From contig CALWEB010000076.1 in the NCBI GenBank assembly GCA_944376955.1, positions 1 through 16,404 on the forward strand: DNA of 16,404 nucleotides. Reading direction: 5' to 3'. Numbering within the stretch: position 1 is the first letter of the stretch; each line of letters begins with the position of its first letter. Below, piece by piece: positions 1 to 7,351 of this stretch. Below the pieces are notes generated by a model. It was not told the DNA's origin, did no database searches, and saw nothing but the letters and a program-made list of their open reading frames with translations. The stretch is from an uncultured Agathobaculum sp. (GTDB lineage Bacteria > Bacillota > Clostridia > Oscillospirales > Butyricicoccaceae). Both the position numbers and the translations under genes were made by a program.

Positions 1-16
1 ACACCAATGCCCTACC

Positions 17-928
17 TCACACCATCCATAAAAAGAGGATTACCAACGATAGGCACAGACTAATCGGAATGCACATGGAATGAATTACCCCAACCAGCGA
101 CGGTTTACAACCGCACTGATCACAATAAGCCAGTGTGACCGATGGCACCGGAGCCAGCATTGCCAACGCAACCACGATACGCGCCGATTCTGAGACCGGC
201 AGAAACCAATAACTCAATGCCGCTGCCATACAGCCGAATCCATATCGCATTCCCACAATAGAAAGGATATCCTTCCATTCGTTTTTCTCAATTTTTACTT
301 CGAACATAATACCGATCATCAACATCGCCAGAAAGGAATTCGCCTGTCCAAACATCCCGGCAACTGTGTAAACCGGCTTTGGCAGGTGCAGTCCGACCGC
401 TCCCATTACGATCATGACTAAAAATGTATCAAACGGTACCGAGTGAAGCATTCGCTTGATAATGGACCGCATCCGAATGCTTTTTCCGTTGAGCAATGCC
501 GCAGTCACCGCATACGCTCCGCCGCTATTCATAGGATTATTCCCTGCGTCAAACATGGACACTGCCAATAAACCCTCTGGCGGCAAGAAGCTTTGCACCA
601 ATGGCAAAACAAAAGTGCCGATATTGTAACTTGGCGTATTGAGCATATACAGTGCACGTGTTGCGTTATCTTTTCCGCGTGAGACAATCACGGCAGCAAC
701 CAAAAGAATACAATTTGCTGCCAACGCAGCCAGAATCACGACCACCATATTTATTTCGAAGGTAAAAGAAGCAAAATTCCCAATCAATGCGCCAGGCAAG
801 GTCAAATTGATAATAATTTTGGATAGGACCTTGGAATCTTTAGTGTGAAATACCCCTGCCCGTTTGAGACAATATCCCAGCAGTATAATACTCAGCAATC
901 CTGTTATTTTGATCAATAGGTCTTCCAT
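17..928 (-). CDS. AEC (auxin efflux carrier) family permease
   Basis: A 303-residue integral membrane protein with about ten hydrophobic segments. The two halves are separated by a polar stretch around residues 150-160, as in the AEC/malate-permease family. Typical AEC features are an N-terminal 'LLGYCLKRAGVF' segment, a 'NLTLPGALI' segment with the conserved Pro, and a 'NTPSYNIGTFVLPL' segment in TM4. Family members move organic acids such as malate or lactate; the substrate here is not known. The ATG at 926-928 is chosen because AAAGGGG lies six bases upstream; a TTG two codons earlier overlaps the better spacing. It lies 86 bp after yjfF on the same strand, so it may be co-transcribed with the sugar importer, with a hairpin between. 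The 3' terminator lies beyond the window. It is a distant paralogue of the gene at 9112-10026. Confidence 0.88.
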   Translation of the reverse strand: MEDLLIKITGLLSIILLGYCLKRAGVFHTKDSKVLSKIIINLTLPGALIGNFASFTFEINMVVVILAALAANCILLVAAVIVSRGKDNATRALYMLNTPSYNIGTFVLPLVQSFLPPEGLLAVSMFDAGNNPMNSGGAYAVTAALLNGKSIRMRSIIKRMLHSVPFDTFLVMIVMGAVGLHLPKPVYTVAGMFGQANSFLAMLMIGIMFEVKIEKNEWKDILSIVGMRYGFGCMAAALSYWFLPVSESARIVVALAMLAPVPSVTLAYCDQCGCKPSLVGVIHSMCIPISLCLSLVILFLWMV

Positions 929-945
929 ATGCAACCCCTTTCAGC

Positions 946-981
946 GCAAAGCCCGGCGACATTTCCATGCGCCGGCTTTGC
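946..981 (-). other. Intercistronic hairpin between yjfF and the AEC gene
   Basis: Bases 946-953 pair with 974-981, and 955-958 pair with 970-973. This gives a 12-bp stem with one bulged C (954) and an 11-nt loop. On the minus strand it is followed by GCTGAAAGGGG, which is the ribosome site of the AEC gene rather than a U-tract. It therefore does not look like an intrinsic terminator. It may be an mRNA processing or stability element, or may modulate AEC translation. Confidence 0.5.
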
Positions 982-1014
982 TCCCAAATATGAAAGAAGA
1001 AGAGAGATAAAATG

Positions 1015-2019
1015 TTATTTGTCCGAAGAGGTAATCCGATGCCGGTTGCGCACGATGATTGCCTGCATGACAATAAATACACACAACAGCAGCGCGATGA
1101 TGATACGCGTCCACCACGCGGAAAGCGTGCCCTCGAATGTGATAAAGGTCTGGATGATGCCTTGGATCAGCACACCAAGCAGCGTACCCGGTACAAACGC
1201 CACACCACCGGACATCAGTGTGCCGCCAATGACCGAAGACGCGATCGCGTCCATCTCCATGCCGACCGCGTGAAGCGGATAGCCGGACAGCATAATCAGC
1301 GAATATACCACGCCTGCCAGCGCCGAGCAGAACCCACAAACCATATAGGTTGCAATTTTGGTGCTTTTCGTCGGCAGGCCCATCAGTTGGGCGGAGGACT
1401 CACTTCCGCCGAGCGCATAGATATTGCGGCCAAAGCGGGTATACTTTAACACCAGCGTTGCCACAACCAGTGTCACAATCGCAATGATTACACCCACCGA
1501 AATAAATGCTTTCGGCATAATGTACACGCGGGCGGAGGCAACCGCCGTATAAGTAGGATCGGTAATATCAATCGTTTCGCGGGATATGATTGCCGTCAGG
1601 CCGCGGGCGAAAAATTGCCCGGCCAACGTCACAATAAATGGCTGCATATCAAACTCGGTAATCAGCCATCCCTGCACCAAACCAAACAGCAGGCCAATCG
1701 CCAGAACGATCACCGTCACGACGCCAGCACCCAGATTGGTATTGGCCAGCAGCTGCGCGGAGGTCATGCAGGTCAACGCGACAACCGAACCAATCGAAAT
1801 GTCAATCCCGCCGATCAGCAGCACAAATGTGATACCGACTGTTGCAATAATCAGCGCTGCGTTGTCAATGAACAAGTTGCAGAAAACCTGCGGCTTGAGA
1901 AACCCGCGGTAATTCATCATACCGATCACATACAGGACGATGAACAGGAATGCCGTGATCCCAAAGGAAAAATACCGCGATGCCACCAAGCGGTCTTTCA
2001 GTCCTTTCACATTTTTCAT
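1015..2019 (-). CDS. yjfF: Sugar ABC transporter permease, YjfF-type (galactofuranose importer)
   Basis: A 334-residue CUT2-family (RbsC-like) membrane permease with around eight to ten hydrophobic helices. It carries the family signature 'LIGGIDISIGSVVALT' near residues 70-85 and a second conserved block 'IASSVIGGTLMSGGVAF' near residue 265. It pairs with the YtfT-type permease to form the transmembrane channel of the importer. It is last in the ytfQ-ytfR-ytfT-yjfF order and is slightly shorter than its partner, as in E. coli. Its ATG overlaps the ytfT stop codon by four bases (ATGA) with only a weak Shine-Dalgarno sequence, suggesting translational coupling. Galactofuranose specificity is inferred from the binding protein and gene order. 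The general sugar permease call is very secure; the substrate is less so. Confidence 0.9.
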   Translation of the reverse strand: MKNVKGLKDRLVASRYFSFGITAFLFIVLYVIGMMNYRGFLKPQVFCNLFIDNAALIIATVGITFVLLIGGIDISIGSVVALTCMTSAQLLANTNLGAGVVTVIVLAIGLLFGLVQGWLITEFDMQPFIVTLAGQFFARGLTAIISRETIDITDPTYTAVASARVYIMPKAFISVGVIIAIVTLVVATLVLKYTRFGRNIYALGGSESSAQLMGLPTKSTKIATYMVCGFCSALAGVVYSLIMLSGYPLHAVGMEMDAIASSVIGGTLMSGGVAFVPGTLLGVLIQGIIQTFITFEGTLSAWWTRIIIALLLCVFIVMQAIIVRNRHRITSSDK

Positions 2020-3050
2020 ACCTGCTTCACCGCCTTTTTCTGATTCAAGCTTTTCCGTTCGATGATTTTCTTAAACTTTTCCGACTGCAACAGGCAGATC
2101 AGGATGACGACTGCCGCTTTGTAGACCGGCAGCTGCTCGGAGGAAACACCGAGTGCATACAGCGTAGTGGTCAACGTCTGGATCGTGATTGCGCCGATGA
2201 TCGAACCGCCAATGTAGAATCTGCCGCCGGTAAGCAGCGTGCCGCCCAATGCAACCGACAAAATCGCATCCATCTCCATATTCAGTCCCGCATTGTTCGG
2301 ATCCGCTGCGGCAATCATGGAGGATTCCATCAGGCCCGCAACACCCGCGCACATGCCGGAAAAGATATACATGATAAAGATGATTGCCGTGACATTGAGT
2401 CCGGTACGGCGAGCGGCTTCGGCATTGATGCCAACCGCCTGTACAAACATACCGACCGATGTCTTCTTCTGGATCAAAACGACCAACAGCACAACCGCCG
2501 CTGCAATGTAGATCGTGGTCGGCAGCGGGCTTCCGGGAATAGAATTGCCGATGTAAGTAAACGGCTTATAGTAGACTGTTATGTTCTGCCCTTCCGTAAT
2601 CAGCATGGCGATGCCGCGGCCTGCGGTCATCAGGATCAGCGTTGCTACCATCGGCTGGATTTTCAGCTTGGATACCAGGAAACCATTCCAGACACCGCAC
2701 ACTGCACAGACTGCCACTGCTGCAAGGCAGGCCACGAAAAGCGGCATCTGCGCTGTGCCATCGGTCGCGCCGCCGATCAGATAGCAGCACACCGCGCCCG
2801 AAATGGCGATAACAGAACCTTGCGAAATATCGATACCGCCCGTTGCAATGACAAAGGTCATGCCCATGGACAGCACAATCAAAATGGACGCACGGTTCAG
2901 AATATCAATGATTCGGCCAAACAGCTGTCCGTTCTGCACTTCGATGCTGAAAAAGCCCGGCGTTGCAAATGCGTTAAAAATCAGCAGGAGCGCCAGCGCA
3001 AAAACCGGCAGGAACAGATGGCTGGAGGTAATTTTCTTCCATTTTTCCAT
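2016..3050 (-). CDS. ytfT: Sugar ABC transporter permease, YtfT-type (galactofuranose importer)
   Basis: A 344-residue CUT2-family permease. It has the 'FVIATGGIDISQGSVIAISG' motif after the third hydrophobic segment and 'ILSVALGGTLLTGGRFYIGG' in the C-terminal half, both typical of RbsC/YtfT proteins. The ATG at 3048-3050 is chosen because a strong GGAGGGG lies six bases upstream and the N-terminus then reads MEKWKKITSSH; a longer frame upstream would run into the ytfR coding end. Only one base separates the ytfR stop from this start, and the 3' end overlaps yjfF by four bases. All three membrane and ATPase genes are thus tightly coupled. The order matches E. coli ytfQRT-yjfF. Confidence 0.9.
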   Translation of the reverse strand: MEKWKKITSSHLFLPVFALALLLIFNAFATPGFFSIEVQNGQLFGRIIDILNRASILIVLSMGMTFVIATGGIDISQGSVIAISGAVCCYLIGGATDGTAQMPLFVACLAAVAVCAVCGVWNGFLVSKLKIQPMVATLILMTAGRGIAMLITEGQNITVYYKPFTYIGNSIPGSPLPTTIYIAAAVVLLVVLIQKKTSVGMFVQAVGINAEAARRTGLNVTAIIFIMYIFSGMCAGVAGLMESSMIAAADPNNAGLNMEMDAILSVALGGTLLTGGRFYIGGSIIGAITIQTLTTTLYALGVSSEQLPVYKAAVVILICLLQSEKFKKIIERKSLNQKKAVKQV

Positions 3051-3051
3051 A

Positions 3052-4557
3052 TTACACCCCTCCTGCAATCGCCGCCATGACGCGATCGGAATTGATCTCG
3101 TCACCAGTCAATTCTGCAACCTTTTTGCGATCCCGCAGCACCGCCAACCGGGTGCAGGTTCGCGTCATCTCGTCAATTTCACTGGAAATAAAGATAATGG
3201 ACATCTGCTTCTCGCGCGCCAGATTGATGACCATCTTCTGGATCTCGGTTTTGGTACCGATGTCAATGCCGCGCGTCGGTTCATCCAAAATCAGCAGATC
3301 GGGCTGGGTGACCAGCCAGCGGGCGATGATCGCCTTCTGCTGATTGCCGCCTGACAGGTTTTTAATCAGCTGCTCAGGCGAGGACACCTTGATTTGCAGC
3401 ATTTTAATGTACTCATCCGCAATGCGCTGCTGCTCTTTCATCGAAAGATGGCTCCACATGCCGTTCTTGGCTTGCAGACCGATGATGATATTCTCGCGCA
3501 CCGAGAGGTCCCCAATGATGCCCTGCACCTTGCGATCCTCCGGGCAGAAAGCAATTTTATGTTTCATTGCATCAAGCGGCGAGGACAATTTGATTTCCTT
3601 GCCGTGCATCTTGATGCTTCCCTTTTCCGGCTTGGCCACACCGAACAGCAGTTCCGCCGTTTCCGTGCGTCCCGAACCCAGCAGCCCTGCAAAGCCGACT
3701 ACTTCGCCCTTATGGATGGTCAGATCGAAATCCTTGATGCGGCCAAACGCGGTCAGCCCCTCTGCCTCAATCAGCACTTCATCGCTGACGGCGCTGGCAT
3801 TCTTGCCCATGTTCTGGATGTCTCCCAGTTCCTTGCCGATCATCTTGGAAATCAGTTCGACGCGGGGGAGCTCATCAATCTCATATTCACCCACCAACTC
3901 GCCGTTGCGCAGCACGGTGACGCGGTCACACACCTCGTAAATCTGATCGAGAAAATGCGAGACGAAAATGATTCCAAGCCCCTGTTTTTTCAGGTCTCGC
4001 ATCACCTCAAACAGCCGCTGGGTTTCGTTTTCATCCAGTGACGAGGTCGGTTCGTCCAGAATCAGCACTTTGGCCTGAATGTCTACCGCGCGCGCAATCG
4101 CAATCATCTGCTGCACCGCCACCGAGTAGCTGTCCAGCGTCTTGGTTACGTCAATATTGGCCAGATTGAGCCGGCGCAGCAGCTCCGAGGCACGCTTATT
4201 GATGGCCTTCCAGTCGATCCGTCCCGCTTTTTTCGGTTCCCGACCGATGAAAATATTTTCCGCAACGGTCAAGTTCGGGCACAGGTTGACTTCCTGATAG
4301 ACGGTCGAAATATTATTTTTCTGTGCCTCCAGCGGACTGGATGGGGCAATTTGCCTGCCCTCCAGTTCAATGCGTCCGCCGTCCTTGGCATGTACCCCAG
4401 TCAGCACCTTGATCAGTGTGGATTTGCCCGCACCGTTCTCGCCCATCAGCGCATGGATCTCCCCTGCGCGCAGGGTGAAGTCCACATTTTCCAGTGCCCG
4501 CACACCGGGGAAATACTTGCAGATGCCCCGCATGGTCAGCAAAGCGTGTTCCGCCAT
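3052..4557 (-). CDS. ytfR: Sugar ABC transporter ATP-binding protein, YtfR-type
   Basis: A 501-residue protein with two ABC ATPase domains in one chain, as expected for CUT2 importers. Domain 1 has a perfect Walker A, GENGAGKST at residues 39-47, then a Q-loop 'STVYQEVN' and 'LILDEPTSSLD' as Walker B. Its signature is degenerate (SVAVQQ instead of LSGGQ). Domain 2 has a degenerate P-loop (GLLGSGRTE), a canonical signature LSGGNQQK and Walker B 'LILDEPTRGID'. This asymmetry is normal in RbsA/YtfR proteins. Segments such as 'TVYQEVNL', 'FIGREPK' and 'FCPEDRK' match E. coli YtfR closely. The start has AAGGAAG about nine bases upstream. It lies 120 bp after ytfQ, a gap filled by a GC-rich hairpin, and abuts ytfT. 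Confidence 0.94.
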   Translation of the reverse strand: MAEHALLTMRGICKYFPGVRALENVDFTLRAGEIHALMGENGAGKSTLIKVLTGVHAKDGGRIELEGRQIAPSSPLEAQKNNISTVYQEVNLCPNLTVAENIFIGREPKKAGRIDWKAINKRASELLRRLNLANIDVTKTLDSYSVAVQQMIAIARAVDIQAKVLILDEPTSSLDENETQRLFEVMRDLKKQGLGIIFVSHFLDQIYEVCDRVTVLRNGELVGEYEIDELPRVELISKMIGKELGDIQNMGKNASAVSDEVLIEAEGLTAFGRIKDFDLTIHKGEVVGFAGLLGSGRTETAELLFGVAKPEKGSIKMHGKEIKLSSPLDAMKHKIAFCPEDRKVQGIIGDLSVRENIIIGLQAKNGMWSHLSMKEQQRIADEYIKMLQIKVSSPEQLIKNLSGGNQQKAIIARWLVTQPDLLILDEPTRGIDIGTKTEIQKMVINLAREKQMSIIFISSEIDEMTRTCTRLAVLRDRKKVAELTGDEINSDRVMAAIAGGV

Positions 4558-4589
4558 CGGTTTTCACTTCCTTTTTCCTGAAATTTGCC

Positions 4590-4644
4590 AAAAGAAAACC
4601 ACTGCCGCAGGCGGGCCGGGCGGAATGCCCGGCTCCCGCCGCGG
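4590..4644 (-). terminator. GC-rich hairpin with partial U-tract between ytfQ and ytfR (attenuating terminator?)
   Basis: Bases 4605-4621 fold against 4627-4644. Six inner pairs (4616-4621 with 4627-4632), six more (4610-4615 with 4635-4640) and four outer pairs (4605-4608 with 4641-4644) are separated by small bulges; the loop is 4622-4626. On the minus strand the stem is followed by a U-rich run (GGUUUUCUUUUGG, 4590-4603). Located between a binding-protein gene and its ATPase gene, it probably gives partial termination or protects the ytfQ mRNA 3' end. That would raise binding protein over membrane components, as in maltose-type operons. Confidence 0.55.
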
Positions 4645-4677
4645 GGTGGTTGTCATACTTTGTTCATTTGACCGAAC

Positions 4678-5703
4678 TTAATACGTGCGGTTCGGCAGCT
4701 CCTGCTCCGCGATATCCGCCGGGAAGATGCCCTCTTCCACTTCGATGGTCGCCGGAACGTCTTCGCCGTTGACGATCTTAACTGCGGTTTCCATCAAAAT
4801 TTCGCCCAGATTCGGGGTATGCTCGACCGCGCAGTTCATCTTACCCTCGATCATCGCATTGAACGAACCCTTGGCTGCGTCAATCGAAACGATCACAATG
4901 TCTTCACCGGGCTTGATGCCGGCCGCTTCGATCGCCTGAATTGCACCGAGCGCCATATCATCATTGCAGGAGAACAGGATGTCGATCTTGTCGCCGTCCG
5001 ACTTGAGGAAGGATTCCATGACTTCCTTGCCCTTGGCACGGGTGTACTCACCGGTCTGCGATGCGATGATGTTGTATTGCGCTGCGTTCTGCGACTCCGA
5101 CATAGCATTCTTGAAGCCTTCCAGACGATCCGCTGCAACAGAGGAGCCAACCGTGCCTTCCAGAATAGCGATTTGGAACTGGTCTCCGCCGCCGCGCGGG
5201 GTCTTGTTCTGCTCGTGCATATACTCATCGATCCAGTTAAACGCCTTCGCGCCTTCCTGCAGCGCGTCGGCCGAAATATGCGTGACATAAAGCGACGGAT
5301 CTGCGGTTACGCCACGGTCAACCAGAATTACCGGGATACCTGCATCCTTGGCCTCCTGCAGCACCGTATCCCAGCCGGTTTCTACGATGGGGCAGAACGA
5401 AATTACATCAACATCCGAAGCAATAAACGAACGGATCGCCTTGATCTGGTTTTCCTGCTTCTGCTGTGCATCCGAGAACTGCAAGGTGATGCCGGCATCT
5501 TCTGCTGCCTGCTTGATATTGTCCGTATTGGCGGTACGCCATTCGCTTTCTGCACCAACCTGTGCGAAGCCCAGCACAATATCAGATGCCGACTTTTCCC
5601 CGTCCGTGCTCTCGCCTTCAGCAGAACTGCCGCCACCGCAAGCGGCCAGCGAAAGCGTCATCGCGCCTGCCAGAATAGCTGCCAGAATTCGATTTTTCTT
5701 CAT
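4678..5703 (-). CDS. ytfQ: Galactofuranose-type sugar-binding lipoprotein (YtfQ family)
   Basis: A 341-residue periplasmic-binding-protein-fold lipoprotein. Residues 1-21 form a signal peptide ending in the lipobox LAAC with Cys22, so it is lipid-anchored outside the membrane as in Gram-positives. The mature part matches E. coli YtfQ strongly: GFAQVGAESEWR at 45-56 (W55, R56), QQKQENQIKAIRSF at 80-93, TGWDTVLQEAKDAGIPV at 109-125, DR at 129-130, EGTVGSSVAADR at 182-193, TRAKGKEVMESFLK at 221-234, CNDDMALGAIQAI at 246-258 and D275. These positions correspond to the sugar-contacting segments of the E. coli galactofuranose-binding protein. It heads the importer operon and has its own upstream promoter region. 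The start follows GAGAGG nine bases away. Substrate by homology is galactofuranose, but related sugars cannot be excluded. Confidence 0.92.
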   Translation of the reverse strand: MKKNRILAAILAGAMTLSLAACGGGSSAEGESTDGEKSASDIVLGFAQVGAESEWRTANTDNIKQAAEDAGITLQFSDAQQKQENQIKAIRSFIASDVDVISFCPIVETGWDTVLQEAKDAGIPVILVDRGVTADPSLYVTHISADALQEGAKAFNWIDEYMHEQNKTPRGGGDQFQIAILEGTVGSSVAADRLEGFKNAMSESQNAAQYNIIASQTGEYTRAKGKEVMESFLKSDGDKIDILFSCNDDMALGAIQAIEAAGIKPGEDIVIVSIDAAKGSFNAMIEGKMNCAVEHTPNLGEILMETAVKIVNGEDVPATIEVEEGIFPADIAEQELPNRTY

Positions 5704-5771
5704 CGTCTTTGCCTCTCTTTCTTTTTCCTCTTGTTTGCGCCTTTCTTATCCAGCGCCCTTGTGATGATCTT

Positions 5772-5799
5772 ATTATAAAAAAATTTCGTGTGTTCCGAA
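5772..5799 (-). promoter_or_regulatory. Candidate sigma-A promoter of ytfQ operon
   Basis: On the minus strand a perfect TATAAT (5772-5777) is preceded by an A/T-rich 16-bp spacer and a weak -35, TTCGGA (5794-5799). Transcription would start near 5765, about 60 bases before the ytfQ ATG. The weak -35 fits an activator-dependent promoter, for which the adjacent response regulator is the obvious candidate. Confidence 0.5.
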
Positions 5800-5809
5800 A
5801 GCGATTGTA
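5796..5809 (-). promoter_or_regulatory. cre-like (CcpA/LacI-family) operator before ytfQ
   Basis: The minus strand reads TACAATCGCTTTCG. It fits the catabolite-responsive element TGWAANCGNTNWCA at eight of eleven fixed positions and has the central AANCGNTT core of LacI/CcpA-family sites. It overlaps the candidate -35 of the ytfQ promoter, a position expected to repress. This is a motif match only. Confidence 0.35.
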
Positions 5810-5821
5810 TACCGCACTTTT

Positions 5822-5845
5822 TCAGGATTTTTCCGTTGTTCCTGA
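5822..5845. repeat. Short inverted repeat TCAGGA-N12-TCCTGA upstream of ytfQ
   Basis: A perfect 6-bp inverted repeat (5822-5827 and 5840-5845) is centred about 68 bp upstream of the predicted ytfQ transcription start, between the kinase stop codon and the promoter. It could be a regulator site or a weak hairpin at the end of the kinase message. It is short enough to arise by chance. Confidence 0.3.
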
Positions 5846-5893
5846 GGCACCGCTCTCGAAATTTCAGATATATTATCCCCGTTTTCTGTTTTT

Positions 5894-7351
5894 TTACGAT
5901 GGCCGGTCGCTGGGCCGTGCCGGGATCTGCAACGTTACCGTCGTCCCCTCCCCCGGTGTTGACTGAATGGAAATCCCGTATTGCTCCCCATATGCCAGCT
6001 GAACCCGCTTCTGGATATTGGATAATCCGAACCCGGAACCCGCCGGACGGGCGTTTTTGATCATCTGCCGCAGCGCTTCCAGCTTTTCCGGAGGCATCCC
6101 AATGCCGGTATCGGACACCCGAACATGTAAGCGCTTGCCGGCCAGACGCACCTGTACACAGATTTTCCCGCCGCCCCGCTTGTTCTTGATGCCATGATAC
6201 AGCGCATTTTCCACCAATGGCTGCAAGGAAAGCTTTTGGATTTCAAAACCTAGGGTGCTTTCCGATGCGTCAATTTCATAGGTCAAAATATCCGCATAGC
6301 GGATCTGCTGAATATATAAATAGCTTTCAATGCAGGCCAATTCTTCGCGCACCGAAACCACCGCGCGCCCTTGGCTGAGCACGACGCGGAAAAACCGGGA
6401 AAGCGATTTTACCACGCCGATCACCTTTTCCTTGTCGCCCGATTCCGCCAGCCAAATGATAATCTCCAGTGTGTTATACAGAAAATGCGGGTTAATCTGC
6501 TCCTGCATCAGCCGCAGTTCGAGCTGCTCCCGCGTGCGTGTATTTGCCTCCAATTCCTGCATCAGCAATTGCAGCTTTTCCACCATGCGGTTGAAACTGT
6601 CATTGAGGACCGTGATCTCGTTGGTACCACTACTCTCCACATACGCATTAAAATCGCCTTTGGACAGCCTGCGCGTATTTTCCACCAGCGCGTTGATGGG
6701 CGCGCTGATACTGCGGTCAATCAGAACCTGCACCAGCGTCATCAAAACCAAGACCGCCGCAATAATCCCCAAATCCGTTATGATCAACCATTTTTCTTTG
6801 GTCTGCATCTGCCTGTCCAGCTGTTCCATATGCTGTAATTCCAGATAGATATATTGATTGACCTGTTCTGCCACCAGCTCGGAAACCTCACGAATCTGCT
6901 CCAAGGTCACGTTTTGCACTGATAGATCTTCGCTTTTCCCGGACTGCTCCAGCAGCTGATCACAATACTGTTTGAGCGTCCCCATCGTGCGCTGGATAAT
7001 ACGCAGCTGCGTATCGCTCGTTTCGCTGTTCTTTTCCTGCATCAGCTTCAAAATGCCGTCATTGAGGTATTCCCAGTCCTCCAGCAGCACGGTCGTTTCC
7101 GGGGTCTGACGGCCAGCCACCAGATAATACGCCTCTGTCCCAATATTCTCCTTTGCCACCGGGTACATCCGGTTCGCCCGGGACACCCGTGCCGCAAGCA
7201 CATGGTAATCCTTGAGGAAATTTTGTGTGGTCAACATCGTCAAACTGGAAATCACAATAATGCCTGCCACCATGAGCAGGAAACTCATCCGTATTTTGTT
7301 GCCGATACTGCGCCGTCCAAAGGACTCGGCCAGACGTTTGATCCAACTCAT
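5894..7351 (-). CDS. Sensor histidine kinase, YesM/LytS-like (two-component sugar sensing)
   Basis: A 485-residue membrane kinase. TM1 spans about 22-42, an extracytoplasmic, mostly helical sensor region about 43-186, and TM2 about 187-211. A HAMP linker follows (about 212-265), then a His_kinase domain with QEQINPHFLYNTLE, in which H289 is the likely phosphorylated histidine. The C-terminal ATPase domain shows the N-box around N382 (LVENALYHGIK), the G1 box DTGIGM at 414-419 and the G2 box GSGFGLSNIQKR at 438-449. The architecture is that of YesM-type kinases, which usually pair with AraC-type regulators and control neighbouring sugar ABC importers. Its ATG overlaps the upstream regulator gene's stop by four bases (ATGA), so the two are co-translated. 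The importer begins 190 bp downstream. The ligand is inferred, not seen. Confidence 0.93.
   Translation of the reverse strand: MSWIKRLAESFGRRSIGNKIRMSFLLMVAGIIVISSLTMLTTQNFLKDYHVLAARVSRANRMYPVAKENIGTEAYYLVAGRQTPETTVLLEDWEYLNDGILKLMQEKNSETSDTQLRIIQRTMGTLKQYCDQLLEQSGKSEDLSVQNVTLEQIREVSELVAEQVNQYIYLELQHMEQLDRQMQTKEKWLIITDLGIIAAVLVLMTLVQVLIDRSISAPINALVENTRRLSKGDFNAYVESSGTNEITVLNDSFNRMVEKLQLLMQELEANTRTREQLELRLMQEQINPHFLYNTLEIIIWLAESGDKEKVIGVVKSLSRFFRVVLSQGRAVVSVREELACIESYLYIQQIRYADILTYEIDASESTLGFEIQKLSLQPLVENALYHGIKNKRGGGKICVQVRLAGKRLHVRVSDTGIGMPPEKLEALRQMIKNARPAGSGFGLSNIQKRVQLAYGEQYGISIQSTPGEGTTVTLQIPARPSDRPS

Noticed and set aside
1980..3080. Plus-strand open frame of 366 residues opposite the permease genes
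   Set aside because: Its His/Gln/Arg/Cys-rich composition is typical of an antisense shadow of membrane-protein genes, with no motif or ribosome site.
4819..5778. Plus-strand open frame of 319 residues opposite ytfQ
   Set aside because: It is an antisense shadow of the binding-protein gene, which has a clear signal peptide and family motifs.
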